Assembly (NCBI RefSeq): GCF_003576645.1
Contig: NC_044925.1
Coordinates: 17,909,600 to 17,973,599, forward strand
Direction: 5' to 3'
Origin: Ipomoea triloba
Lineage: Eukaryota; Streptophyta; Magnoliopsida; Solanales; Convolvulaceae
DNA: 64,000 nucleotides
Shown in pieces: positions 24,044-35,667 of the stretch. Made by a program: the position numbers and the translations under genes. Within the stretch, counting starts at the first letter, position 1. Each line of letters begins with the position of its first letter. The notes below the pieces were generated by a model. That model was not told where the DNA came from, did not search any database, and saw nothing but the letters and a program-made list of their open reading frames with translations.

Positions 24044-24604
24044 TGATAAGCACCAAGAATGGTACGTAAAAAGGGTCTAAAATGGAATAGAAGTGTAACG
24101 TTTTGCCATCCGATCATAACAATGACGTGCATTTTAGCTCAGATGTGATTAAAATCTTCTAACATCAATTCTAGGAAAAGTTTTGAAGTATTTTACAGGT
24201 TGGAAAGGGATTTGAGGCTAAACAAAGCAAAAGACAAACGAAATCGCAAAGCAGCATTTTCCCACGCCCACCACCACGCGTGGTGGCATGCGTGGTCGGG
24301 CCAAAGGGCCATTTCGGGAAAATTGTCCCTTTTTGTTACCTATATAAATCCCTTTTGCCCTAAACCTAGGGAGAGCTCTTTTAGAATAGTTTAGATCTGA
24401 AATTGTAGAGGGTTTTCTCCCCTCTTGGGGAAAAATTTCTTTTCTTCTAGATTAGATTAGATCCAAGGGCAAGGATGAAGATTGGAATTTCGAGAACAAA
24501 GTGTAAAGGAATCCCCTCTTGAGGGTGGTAACTATTCTCTCCAAATCTTAATCTAATATTTGTTTCTTTGAGATTTCATTTCTTTTTCTTGTTTCTTTAG
24601 CATG
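24044..24604 (+). mobile_element. Left piece of the 5' LTR of element C (family B)
   Basis: It starts TGATAAGCACCAAGAATGG and stops at GCATG (24600-24604), where Athila-A inserted. The other piece resumes at 46428 after a second GCATG. It includes a TATATAAAT box at 24341-24349 and a GC-rich ACGCGTGGTGG palindromic zone near 24275. A near copy of 24064-24604 recurs at 44664-45209. Confidence 0.88.
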
Positions 24605-25934
24605 TGATAAGACTCCGAGATACCCTTATTTCAAACACATTTTAGGGTGTTTTATCGCATCTATAGCATCCTTATTTGGTAAATTATGTGCGTAAATGCT
24701 TGAAAATTACTAACTGGTGCACAGAAGCTACTTATAGTTTAAAAGAAGAAAAACAGGAGCCCCGGGAGCATATAGAACCAAAAGATGAGCTTAAAGAGCA
24801 AACCAGGCAAAAGCGGAGCTCCGGAGGACCAATCTGGAAGGCCACACGCGTGTCAGCAAGCGTGGAAACTTTCCAGAAGCTCCCCACGCACGCTCACACG
24901 CGTGTGAGAGGCGTGGAGGCGTGATGCGCGAATTTCATCTAGGGTTGTCATTTCGGAGACTATTTAAACCCCTTTGATGAATTTTCAGAGGAGGATTTTC
25001 CAGAATTTTAGTCTTCACTTTTCTTAGTTTTTCTTTGGAGAGTTTTCTCCATTTTTCTTAGTTTTTAGATTAGACCAATCTCCATTGTAGAAGACAACAA
25101 GCTTGGATTGAAGATCCTCTTCTCTCTAGGTGATCTCTATTTCATTTCTATAATTTTAGTTATCTTGTTCTTGGATTGAATTAGCTTCTACTTTCATTTC
25201 ATATCATGAGTAGCTAATTTAGTCTAGGGATTTGGATTGTGTGATTGAATATTGCTTTTGTGATGATCTTATCTCTATATCTTGGATTTATGTGTTTGTG
25301 TTGATGGATTATCTATTCTTGTCTTTTGATTGTTGTTTTGATGAGATCTTGTTTGGATTTGGCCAATCTAGATGAGAGATTGAGCTCTTTACTCTTTCAT
25401 GTCTTTGATTAGAGTTAGGATTTGAAGCTTTACACAATCAAAGTTCCTATGGACTTCTTAAGAATAGTAGGATAGTGTGTAGCTTAAGTGTTTGATAAAA
25501 TTCCTCTTAGAACTTTGGATGCTTGTAGGCACTCCTAACTCAAAGAAGCCTTAGTACACAAGGTGGAAAAGGACTAAGACAACACACTCTTGAATAGACA
25601 ATATCATAGCAATCCTAATCCATGACCTTAGACTCTCACTATGCAATATTCATGAACACTATCCAATCCCTACCCTTTTTTTTACATATTCCCAAAATCA
25701 CTTTTACTTTACTACTCTTATGCACTCAAACCAACCAATGAACTACACTCTCACTTGCAACTCCACCCTTCACCACTCTCAAATCCTATGCATGACTCCA
25801 TCTAGTAAACTCCCGAATGTTTGACATACCTCCACGTCCCTCCTTCGAGACCGACACTCGGGGAGTCACAGACTTTCCGTTTTATCATACAAATATCTTT
25901 TGACACTCGAACCCTACGCAGAACCGCAATGTCA
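24605..25934 (+). mobile_element. 5' LTR of Athila-A (family A)
   Basis: The 1330-bp LTR runs from TGATAAGACTCC to GCAATGTCA. It matches the LTRs at 2034, 45210 and 59904. A TATTTAAA box lies at 24961-24968 in GGAGACTATTTAAACCCC, and two ACACGCGTGT palindromes lie at about 24843 and 24895. The whole element is flanked by GCATG (24600-24604 and 46423-46427). Confidence 0.93.
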
Positions 25935-25938
25935 AAAA

Positions 25939-25956
25939 TGGCGCCGTTGCCGGGGA
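25939..25956 (+). other. Primer binding site, tRNA-Asp type
   Basis: TGGCGCCGTTGCCGGGGA begins four bases after the 5' LTR. It is the reverse complement of the last 18 bases of plant tRNA-Asp(GUC) as I know it, the primer used by Athila elements. Confidence 0.92.
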
Positions 25957-26133
25957 GGGCAATAGGTTGTCATATGTTTTTATTTACTTTGATTGCATGA
26001 ATGCTAGATTTGAGAAATGTTAATCCGTTCCACTTAATTTTGTTTTATTACTACTTGTTTTTGCTACTAACCCAATTGACTACTTCTAGTCAATTGTGGA
26101 AATTTTCGTTTGGTTGATAATTTTACTAGGTGA

Positions 26134-28173
26134 ATGCACACGAGAGCAAAAGGAAATCAAGGTTTACTACCCTACATTCCTGAAATTAATAGAGCAACTA
26201 GAAGGAAAAATACCCAAGGATTACTAATGGCTTCATCAAGCGCAACAAGAAACCCACAAGGAAGAGGTACAACAGTACCAAATCCACCCCCAGTTCCAAT
26301 CAATCCACAAGTACCGATTAACCATGAAGAACCAATCATTGAAGAATCGCAAACTAACAGAGCAAATAATCAAGAGAACATTCGTCAAGAGGAATATTAT
26401 GGAAACCCTCAAGAACCACAAAGATCAATTGCAGATTACATGACTCCGGACTTTAACATGCACAACTCGATCTATGTACCTCCAATGGAGAATGTCAACT
26501 TTCACGTGCATCCAACTATTCTCACACCGGTTCAAAACAGTCAATACTCGGGATTACCATCTGAAGATCCCAACGCACACATCACAAGATTTATACGAGC
26601 ATGTGGGATGTACAGACAGGAAGGCGTTAGCGAGGAAATAGTTCGACTAAAATTATTCCCATTTTCAGTTATAGGAGAGGCAGCACGATGGTTGGAAAGC
26701 CAAGACGACAATCATTTCAGAACGTGGCAGTAGTTGCACCGTGAATTCATGAACGAGTTCTTTCCCATTACAAAAACTATGAGGATTAGAAGGCTGATAT
26801 AGGAATTCAAGCAAGGAAGACTTGAAAGTTTGGGAGAGGCTTGGCGAAGATTTGAAGTTCTTAAAAGGCAATGCCCACAAGATCTGATGCACCCATGGGA
26901 CATGATTAGCTCATTCTATGGAGGGTTGACGGATGAAGGAAAAATGTCGCTTGACTCATCCTCCAGCGGTGCCTTTGTCTCTCTAGCTTTGCAAGAGGCT
27001 GAGGAACTAATCGAGAGAATATCTAAAAACACATCCTGTTGGTATGAATGAAGAGGAGATCATGGAGGAATTTATGAAGTTGATAATCGAGTGGCAAGTG
27101 AGGCTAAAATCGAAGCAATGAATCACGAAATCAAGAAGCTACAGGTTATAGTAGAAAAAATGGAAGGAAAACCCAAGCCTTGCATGGCATTGGCACTTTA
27201 TTGTAATATCTGTGGAGGACCTCATGACACCAATATTTGCACTTCTACGTCTGCATCTGAACAAGTCGAGGCGGTAGATTATCCAAGGAACTCCAACTTC
27301 AATGCTTATGGACAAAACCAAAGATCAAACAACAATTGGAAACAGGGAGAGGGTTGGAACAATAGCCATAATGACGGATATCATGCGCAAAGACAATACA
27401 ATTATGGACAAAAGCCTGCATATGGACAAAATGACAAGAACAGACTGATGTACAATCAAAACCAAGGAAATGGAAATCAAATGACCCAGTTCAGGCCACA
27501 ATACGACTCTCAACTTGATTTTACTCAACAAAGAAGGGATGACATCCGTGAGGTAGATGAAAGACTTACAAGGACGATCATGGAACTCAAAAATGATCGG
27601 GCAAATCTGAAACAAGAAATTACTCAAGAGATTAGGCAAGAAATTTCTAGTCTTCGCCAAGAGTCGAAGGCTACACTAAAGACAATTGAGAATCAAATCT
27701 CTCAGATGTTTAAGATGATGTCAGATCGACACTACGGACAACTCCCGAGCAACACTGAAAACAACCCGAAAGAGAGAGTCAACGCCATTGATGCCAAAGA
27801 AGAAACACATGAGAAATGTGATCCAATGGATGCTATCTGTGGAACTTGTCAATGTAAGGTAGACGACCAAAAAAACAAGGCTACCTCTTGTAGTCTTAAT
27901 CTTGAATTAAAAAATGCGAACAGTTCATGCACCATATCAATGAAGGAACGCAAGGAGGAAACCACTTCGGAAGAAGGCCCGAAAGAAAAGGAACTACCAA
28001 GAGACAACATCAAAAGCTCAAAAGAAAAAAAAACAGCTCGAGAAGGTAAATTTAAAGCTTTTATTCGAAAATTATTCAATAGCAAAGAATGCCGTGAGTT
28101 GTTTGAGAATGACATTTGTGATAATGTTACATGTTTAAGCCAAGAATCTTCGGCTTGTTTGACTGAGGGAAAC
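26134..28173 (+). pseudogene. Gag of Athila-A, first (probably artefactual) copy
   Basis: The single frame starts at ATG 26134. It contains a retrotransposon Gag domain from about codon 130 (the AHITRFIR...EAARWLES region) and a CCHC zinc knuckle at 27202-27240 (Cys-x2-Cys-x3-His-x4-Cys), followed by an Asn/Gln-rich stretch and a charged coiled-coil region. Three in-frame stops (26731, 26800 and 27049) break it; each is one C-to-T change from a Gln or Arg codon. The frame runs into N at 28174. From 26377 on it is base-for-base the sequence after that N, stops included, so this copy most likely results from two overlapping contigs joined with an N. Confidence 0.85.
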
Positions 28174-28174
28174 N
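28174..28174. other. Single N at an artificial duplication joint
   Basis: The sequence after it (from 28175) repeats that from 26377 with a fixed offset of 1798 bases until the 42-bp array. The join falls exactly in that array, where an assembler would fail. Confidence 0.85.
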
Positions 28175-30646
28175 AACATTCGTCAAGAGGAATATTATGG
28201 AAACCCTCAAGAACCACAAAGATCAATTGCAGATTACATGACTCCGGACTTTAACATGCACAACTCGATCTATGTACCTCCAATGGAGAATGTCAACTTT
28301 CACGTGCATCCAACTATTCTCACACCGGTTCAAAACAGTCAATACTCGGGATTACCATCTGAAGATCCCAACGCACACATCACAAGATTTATACGAGCAT
28401 GTGGGATGTACAGACAGGAAGGCGTTAGCGAGGAAATAGTTCGACTAAAATTATTCCCATTTTCAGTTATAGGAGAGGCAGCACGATGGTTGGAAAGCCA
28501 AGACGACAATCATTTCAGAACGTGGCAGTAGTTGCACCGTGAATTCATGAACGAGTTCTTTCCCATTACAAAAACTATGAGGATTAGAAGGCTGATATAG
28601 GAATTCAAGCAAGGAAGACTTGAAAGTTTGGGAGAGGCTTGGCGAAGATTTGAAGTTCTTAAAAGGCAATGCCCACAAGATCTGATGCACCCATGGGACA
28701 TGATTAGCTCATTCTATGGAGGGTTGACGGATGAAGGAAAAATGTCGCTTGACTCATCCTCCAGCGGTGCCTTTGTCTCTCTAGCTTTGCAAGAGGCTGA
28801 GGAACTAATCGAGAGAATATCTAAAAACACATCCTGTTGGTATGAATGAAGAGGAGATCATGGAGGAATTTATGAAGTTGATAATCGAGTGGCAAGTGAG
28901 GCTAAAATCGAAGCAATGAATCACGAAATCAAGAAGCTACAGGTTATAGTAGAAAAAATGGAAGGAAAACCCAAGCCTTGCATGGCATTGGCACTTTATT
29001 GTAATATCTGTGGAGGACCTCATGACACCAATATTTGCACTTCTACGTCTGCATCTGAACAAGTCGAGGCGGTAGATTATCCAAGGAACTCCAACTTCAA
29101 TGCTTATGGACAAAACCAAAGATCAAACAACAATTGGAAACAGGGAGAGGGTTGGAACAATAGCCATAATGACGGATATCATGCGCAAAGACAATACAAT
29201 TATGGACAAAAGCCTGCATATGGACAAAATGACAAGAACAGACTGATGTACAATCAAAACCAAGGAAATGGAAATCAAATGACCCAGTTCAGGCCACAAT
29301 ACGACTCTCAACTTGATTTTACTCAACAAAGAAGGGATGACATCCGTGAGGTAGATGAAAGACTTACAAGGACGATCATGGAACTCAAAAATGATCGGGC
29401 AAATCTGAAACAAGAAATTACTCAAGAGATTAGGCAAGAAATTTCTAGTCTTCGCCAAGAGTCGAAGGCTACACTAAAGACAATTGAGAATCAAATCTCT
29501 CAGATGTTTAAGATGATGTCAGATCGACACTACGGACAACTCCCGAGCAACACTGAAAACAACCCGAAAGAGAGAGTCAACGCCATTGATGCCAAAGAAG
29601 AAACACATGAGAAATGTGATCCAATGGATGCTATCTGTGGAACTTGTCAATGTAAGGTAGACGACCAAAAAAACAAGGCTACCTCTTGTAGTCTTAATCT
29701 TGAATTAAAAAATGCGAACAGTTCATGCACCATATCAATGAAGGAACGCAAGGAGGAAACCACTTCGGAAGAAGGCCCGAAAGAAAAGGAACTACCAAGA
29801 GACAACATCAAAAGCTCAAAAGAAAAAAAAACAGCTCGAGAAGGTAAATTTAAAGCTTTTATTCGAAAATTATTCAATAGCAAAGAATGCCGTGAGTTGT
29901 TTGAGAATGACATTTGTGATAATGTTACATGTTTAAGCCAAGAATCTTCGGCTTGTTTGACTGAGGTTACATGTTTAAGCCAAGAATCTTCGGCTTGTTT
30001 GACTGAGGGAAACCCCATAAGCCAAGAATCTTCGGCTTGTTTGACTGAGGGAAACCCCAGAAGCCAAGAATCTTCGGCTTGTTTGACTGAGGGAAACCCC
30101 AGAAAGAAGGGTGACCCTGGAGCTTTATTGATCCCATGTTCTATACAGAACATGGAACATATAAACGCTCTTGCTGATCTTGGTGCTTCTATCAATGTCA
30201 TGTCTTTAAATCTTTTTGAAAAATTGAACTTACCACGGTTGAAACCGACGAGGCTGACTCTACGTTTGGCTGACGGAACCACCCGGTATCCTGAAGGCTT
30301 AGCGGAAGATGTTTTAGTAAGAATAGGCAAATTTCTTGTGCCTGTCGATTTTATTGTCTGTAAGATGGGAGATGATGATCCCCATGAATCCTTAATTCTT
30401 GGAAGACCATTTTTGGCTACTTGTCGTGCACGAATAGATGTTAGTTCAGGAGAAATCACCCTGAGATTCGAAAGACAAGCCACGAATGATGACAAGGAAA
30501 AGGCAAAAGAAGGAGCTGATGACGATGAAAGGGCGAAGGTCAAAGCTAAAGTGAAACCAAAACCGAAGCGGAGGAACGATAAGCTTACCTGGAAAAACAC
30601 GTGGGTACCAAAATGCTTCTTACCCACCACCAAGGAATACGGTTAA
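28175..30646 (+). pseudogene. Gag-protease of Athila-A, second copy with intact 3' end
   Basis: It repeats the Gag described at 26377 onward (stops at 28529, 28598 and 28847; zinc knuckle at 29000-29038) and continues beyond the duplicated block. Open from 28889 to TAA at 30644, it holds a Gln/Glu coiled-coil region, four 14-residue repeats (29924-30091), and an aspartic protease domain: DLGAS with catalytic Asp codon at 30176-30178 and the ILGRPFL motif near 30396. A lysine-rich tail ends the frame. No reverse transcriptase, RNase H or integrase follows, so this element type is pol-deficient. With the stops it could not make a complete Gag-protease. Confidence 0.88.
29924..30091. repeat. In-frame minisatellite, four 42-bp units, between Gag and protease
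   Basis: Each unit encodes 14 residues with the core SQESSACLTE; units begin at 29924, 29966, 30008 and 30050. The first two carry VTCL and the last two GNPI or GNPR. The copy before the N shows only one full unit (28126-28167). Confidence 0.95.
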
Positions 30647-31849
30647 ATTCAAACCAAGGTATAATGCGTTTAGCCAATGACATAAACTGTGGCGCTACTT
30701 GGGAGGCAACCCAAGATTTTAATAAAATACTTTACATTATTGCTATGCTTTTGTTTTTAATGTTTTTGTTCTAATAAATTGCTACAATCATATGGAACCA
30801 TGTTTTGAGGACTAATTTGTAGGATTCGAGACTAAAAATTGCTTTGGAAGAGCTTAAATTGGATATAGGTATGGAAGGCAAAACCAAAAACCAGAAGAAA
30901 ACGATGCAGTGGACCTACACGAGGCTCACACGTGTGTAGCCGTGCATGGGAACGAGGCAGTAGCCTCCCACGCACGCTCACACGCGTGTTGCCATGCGTG
31001 GGAGCGAGGTAGAGAGCTTCCACGCACGGTCACACGAGTGTGACCGGCGTGCAAGGCTCCCTACGGGTTTTAAACCCTTGTTCGGCCATTCCACCTTATT
31101 TTGCTCCCAAAATCAATTTTTCTCTTCTCTTCTCCACGCAAGGAAGAACCAAACTCAAGGTTTGAACATACCTCTCACTTTTTACCATTCAAAGAGGATT
31201 AAAACGTCAACATCAAGGTAATCTTTCATCTTTTTAACTCTTTATCCTTGAATATTCATGAGTTTGGGAGAGCTTGAATGTGAAATTTATTCTACATTGC
31301 CTAGCATGATTTTGAATGATTTTGAATGATTAAGTTGGTTATAATGCTTAATAGAACTATCCTTTGATGTTTTCTTTCATTATTGATGGTTACATTGATG
31401 GATTGTTGTATATTCTTGAACTTCAAGTGTGAACACCATTGATGAACAAATGGGTTTGTTAGATTTCTTGTTGAAATTATGAAATTGATGCTTGAATTGA
31501 TGATTAAACTTGTTATAGAACTATTATATGTAATCAATTTGACTTTTCACATGCTACATTGCCCAAATTGAATTTTCAATTTCAAAACCCTAATTTTGAA
31601 TTTGGGGAAGAAGATGAAGTTGACTTTTTGAAATTCTTGACTTTTGTAGTTGACTTCTTATTTGACTATCAAATTGACATATCTTATGATGAATTTATGC
31701 ATGTGTGTGATAATGGAGTGATATTGTTGATATTTTTATGCTTGAATTGTCCAAGATATAGGGGAAACTATGGCGAAATTTTTGAAAATTCTTAACCCTA
31801 TATGTTTGAAATCCATTATTTTGACAAGGAATTTTACATAAATATAATG
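30647..31849 (+). other. Non-coding region between Gag-protease and the Athila ORF
   Basis: Shortly after the stop lies GGCGCTACTTGGGAGGCAAC, containing a hairpin of CTTGGG (30698-30703) with CCCAAG (30710-30715). A related motif follows the ORF of element D (near 51200-51235, minus). 30905-31060 is GC-rich with ACGCGTGT and ACACGTGT palindromes like those of the LTRs. The rest is AT-rich with no convincing gene; a 78-codon frame at 31559 has no motif. TAATG at 31845-31849 is the left target copy of Copia-1. Confidence 0.7.
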
Positions 31850-33129
31850 TGTTAGGAACATCATGTAATAGGTTTTGATGATACCAACTGTTAAGTAGAA
31901 ATCCCCGAGTCTCGACGCATAGGCAAAACGCTGTAAGTTCGACAAGTAAACCAAGAGCGAAAATACAACCGAGTAACTTTGAGCTCAACTCGGAAAATAT
32001 TTAAGCTTGAGGGAAATTTGTTTGAACATCTTAGAAGTCTCGTGTGTTGTAATCATATAGACAGATCAGAAGAAAGCATGGGACAACACTGGAGGAATAA
32101 GGGTCTGCGAGACATTAACTAAGTCTCGAGACATAAGCAGAGTTCGAGAGGTAGGACCTCTCGATACAGTTATTCAGTTCGAGACATAAACAGAGTTCGA
32201 GAGATAGACCTCTCGATATTTGAGTTCGAGACATCAAGCGATCAAGATATCAACCTTGGTCTCGATACACTAACAATTCTCCAACAAAGCTGAATGACGG
32301 TCATACTTAAAGTCTGGAGAAGAAGAATATCATGGAAATTGAATAATGAAGAGGTGCCGAACGTGAAGATTTCAAAATGGGCGGAAATAGATGACACGTC
32401 AGATTTCCACCACAAACGGTCAAAAGATACACCAATGCTGAAGTGGTCTGATTCCCTACAAACAAGGTATAATGGGAATATAAAAAGAGTAACTTTTACC
32501 AAAAAAAACGAAAGTGGAGCATGGACTCAAGAAAAGTGAACTATGGAATATTCACTACAAGACAAAGAGGTTCAAGTTACAAGATCACCACTCCATGAAA
32601 TATGCTGAAAATACGCAAGACCCATGATCAACATGGGAGACAAATTTCAAACGGAATAATTTTCCCTCCAACGGAATTATTCCTCTACTCTCATATATAA
32701 GGACGTAAAGACACAGAAAAAAAAAAGGGGAACAGTGAAGTGAAGTGAAGTGAAGGAGTTCGAAATTCTTAAGAAGTGTCAGTCTAAAACGTTCAAGTGC
32801 TAGTGCTCAACTTGGAATATCATCCTGATATTCAAAATAGCGAGAAAACACATCTTAGTGTTTCAAGAGAGTTACAAAGCTTAAACTGTTATACATCCAG
32901 AAGGTGACCGAAGCTGCTCTACATTGAAGCTGATTCAACGATAGCTTGTGGTCAGATTGGAGCCTGTTACATTCAACTGTGACAAACAAAAACACCTTGC
33001 TTTGGATTAAGCAAGAGAGGTGGAGTAACCTGGCAGCTGTCCGAGTGAAAGAAACCTGAGGCTTGACGCGGGCTTGGTGATCAAAGGTCAAGTGCTCGAG
33101 AGGTGGAGTAGCTGGAAGCGGGGAGAAAG
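31850..33129 (+). mobile_element. 5' LTR of Copia-1, truncated at an N
   Basis: It matches 39431-40702 of the 3' LTR and stops inside the tandem region after GGAAGCGGGGAGAAAG. The missing part includes the LTR end and primer site. It contains many TCTCGA words and inverted pairs such as TTCGAGAGGT with ACCTCTCGA near 32140, and a CATATATAAGG box near 32690. Confidence 0.85.
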
Positions 33130-33130
33130 N
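33130..33130. other. Single N joining LTR to reverse transcriptase
   Basis: LTR sequence on the left is followed at once by codons inside the RT domain on the right. Several kilobases of a normal copia element are absent. The left side ends in the LTR tandem repeat, a typical assembly failure point. Confidence 0.8.
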
Positions 33131-34100
33131 GGATCACATCTTATTGGTGCAAATCTATGTGGATGATATCATTTTTGGAAGCACCAATCCAGACTTGTGC
33201 GAGAAGTTCTCCAGGTTGATGAAAGGGAAGTTCGAGATGAGCATGATGGGAGAACTATACTACTTCCTTGGATTACAAGTGAGACAGCTTAAGGAAGGTA
33301 TCTTCATCAATCAGGAGAAATACACCAAGGATCTGCTCAGAAAATACAATATAGAAGGGAAATCCTCAGTCAAAGTACCCATGGGAACCTCTCTACGTAT
33401 CGATGTCGACAGTGAAGGTCGAGAGGTCGATCAGACAACTTATCGAGGTATCATCGGATCTCTTCTCTATTTAACTGCTAGTAGACCAGATATATCCTTT
33501 GCAGTAGGTGTATGTGCTAGGTTTCAGGCAAGTCCTAAGGAAAGCCACTTAAATGCATCTAAAAAGATTCTTAGATATCTCAAAGGTACGCAAAGTGTTG
33601 GACTTTGGTACTCGAGAGGTGGATCTTTCGAACTTATGGGTTACTCAGATGCGGACTTTGCCGGCTGTAAGATAGATCGAAAAAGCACATCAGGGACATG
33701 TCAGTTTCTAGGCGGAAGACTTGTCTCATGGTTTAGCAAGAAACAGCATTCAATAGCTACAAGCACCGCTGAGGCAGAGTATGTAGCAGCTGGAAGTTGC
33801 TGTGCTCAGGTTTTATGGATGAAGCAACAATTACTGGATTATGGGGTTGAGTGTAAGGAGGTTAAGATCATGTGTGACAATACAAGTGCTATTGCCATCA
33901 CCCACAATCCAGTGTTACATTCTAGAACAAAGCATATTGATATTAAGTATCACTTCATCCGAGACCATGTTGAGAGGAAGGACATTATTTTGGAATATGT
34001 TGCAACGGAGGAGCAACTAGCAGATATTTTCACAAAAGCGTTATGTGAAAATAGATTCTCTCAACTAAGGTTAGAATTGGGAATGATAGAATTGGGATGA
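33131..34100 (+). CDS. Reverse transcriptase C-terminus and RNase H of Copia-1 (partial)
   Basis: The frame is open from the N; the apparent start at 33144 is a TTG leucine codon, not a true initiator. It opens with the RT catalytic YVDD motif (residues 5-8 from 33144), continues through the thumb/connection region with the GSLLYL and RPDI motifs, and ends in a Ty1/copia RNase H carrying YSDADFAG, STAEAEY and the CDN acid motif. TGA at 34098 ends the polyprotein at the usual distance after RNase H. There are no internal stops. It is the 3' end of Pol, which copies the element RNA into DNA and removes the RNA strand. The N-terminal RT, integrase, protease and Gag are missing at the N. Confidence 0.95.
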
Positions 34101-34300
34101 ATGGTCAAATCTTATCTTCTTGTATTTAGTGCCATGAACTGTTTCGCATGTGAGGGGCGGTTTCATCAACTTTATGGCAGCTTTGGAGTTACACAAGCAT
34201 TGAACGGTCATTCATATTGCATCCCGTGACTCAAAAGTGATAACCTTATTGGGCTATAAATAAGAGGGTTTCTTTCAGAAGTTCATATCATCAACTTCCC

Positions 34301-34796
34301 ATGGAGAAAAAGAAAGGAAAAGATGATGTTCCATTCTTTTATAGAGGAAAGAAACCGGCAGTCAAGTCCAAAGATTTTCAAGGAGAAAACTATCCAGAAT
34401 CAACGAAGGGTGAACAGATTGCGGAGCTTCCTGATAATCCAAGCAAGAATCCTATTCCCATCCAAGGTGAATGGATCCCCAAATGCGAGGAGATCCACAA
34501 CGATGGGATACTGGAATCGGGAGAAGAGTCCTGCACAAGAGGGACTCCTACTGCTGCACATTCTGGAAAAGGGCCTTCCTCAACCAAATGGAGAACCAAG
34601 GGAAATGGAGAGGAAGACCAGATGGGACTTTCTGAGGTCAGCAGCAGTCAAAGGGGTGATCATACCTAATCCAAAGACATTAAGAGGATTAGCGATGAAG
34701 ATGGTCACTCCCAACTACAGTAAGCAGCTCCGGAGAGAAGAACAAGAAAAGGGAATAGCCACCCCTAGTTCTGTTATTAGACAAATAGGACTTTAG
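34301..34796 (+). pseudogene. Small accessory ORF of Copia-1, probably frameshifted
   Basis: The ATG at 34301 follows a TATAAATAA box (34255-34263) by about 46 bases. The first frame stays open to 34669 and encodes a charged, lysine- and glutamate-rich N-terminus. A second frame (open 34323-34796) looks more protein-like in its last 60 codons, with a basic, hydrophobic-patterned tail, suggesting one original ORF with a frameshift near 34500-34600. No family is recognised. It sits between pol and the large extra ORF, where the interrupted fragment at 3082-10818 might sit in Copia-B. Confidence 0.35.
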
Positions 34797-35667
34797 ATGG
34801 CTAGTTCCTGCTTTAACGATAGATTCCTATTAGGCTGACCAAGGCCAAACAAAAGTTTCTAGGGAATCTAATAGGATATTGATTCATATGTAATGTATCT
34901 GGAAATCACTAAATGAACTTAAGGATATGTTCCAAGTGATATCTTTTAGATGAATCAAACTTGTTTCTCTCGCAATCTGTGTTCGAAAGGTAGTTCGAGA
35001 GGTCACCCGATCAGTTTGTCTATATACGTTATGTCTCGAAGAAGGGTAGTTCGAGAGGTCACTTCGAAAGATAACAAACTGATATCTCTGAACGGAGGAA
35101 TAAGGAGGGTTAGGGATCAATCACTCAGGGGGAAGATCCTTAACCAGATCAAGACGGAGGAATAAGGAGGTTTAGGGATCAATCACTCAGGGGGAAGATC
35201 CTTAAACTCATGTGGAAGACAATTCACCTTCGAGAGGTGAATCTGATATATGAAGGGAAACGGCTAACTTTGGATATTAATGCTAGCCACGTGGTCATCG
35301 GTTACTGGCGGTTTTCCGCACTTAAGGGAGTTATCTTGATTAGTGGGAGCATGATCATATAGTTACTTTTCTTTATTACCCCACTATCCTGAATCTAAAA
35401 CCGCTCTGTTAATTTACCAAAAATACCCTTATTTTTCATATACGCTGACCGTTACTAGGGGTATTTCTGACCTTTTACTTCCTTAAAGAAAACCGGTATC
35501 CTTCCTTGGGTCAAGCTCTCAACCCTACCCATATATCCAACCCGAATCCACACGATATAAAAGCCAAATCCTTCTTCTTTACCCGGATTCAAGCTAAAAC
35601 CGTTTACCCAAAATCCCCAAATACTAAACGCAGTACACATTCCCTCCAAAACATCTAACCTTCATCA
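34797..35667 (+). promoter_or_regulatory. Non-coding leader with TATA-like box before the large extra ORF
   Basis: No gene is seen. TTCGAGAGGTCACC-type words occur at about 34995, 35050 and 35230. A 62-bp tandem duplication starting ACGGAGGAATAAGG lies at 35092-35215. A TATAAAA box at 35556-35562 precedes the ATG at 35668 by 112 bases, with a C/A-rich leader. Copia-B has the same spacing (119 bases). Promoter function is inferred, not shown. Confidence 0.5.

Noticed and set aside
23305..24080. Two medium ORFs (127 and 122 codons) in the unassigned region
   Set aside because: No motif, no repeat copy and no conserved context; the second starts without a credible initiation context and overlaps the start of element C.
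24676..24924. 82-codon ORF and its copies at 44429 and 45280
   Set aside because: They lie in the family-A LTR and differ only as the LTR copies differ; there is no independent coding evidence.
26377..29971. True tandem duplication of Gag
   Set aside because: Exact identity including stops and a central N favour an assembly artefact.
29647..30633. 328-codon minus-strand ORF
   Set aside because: It is antisense to the Gag-protease frame, which carries recognisable protease motifs.
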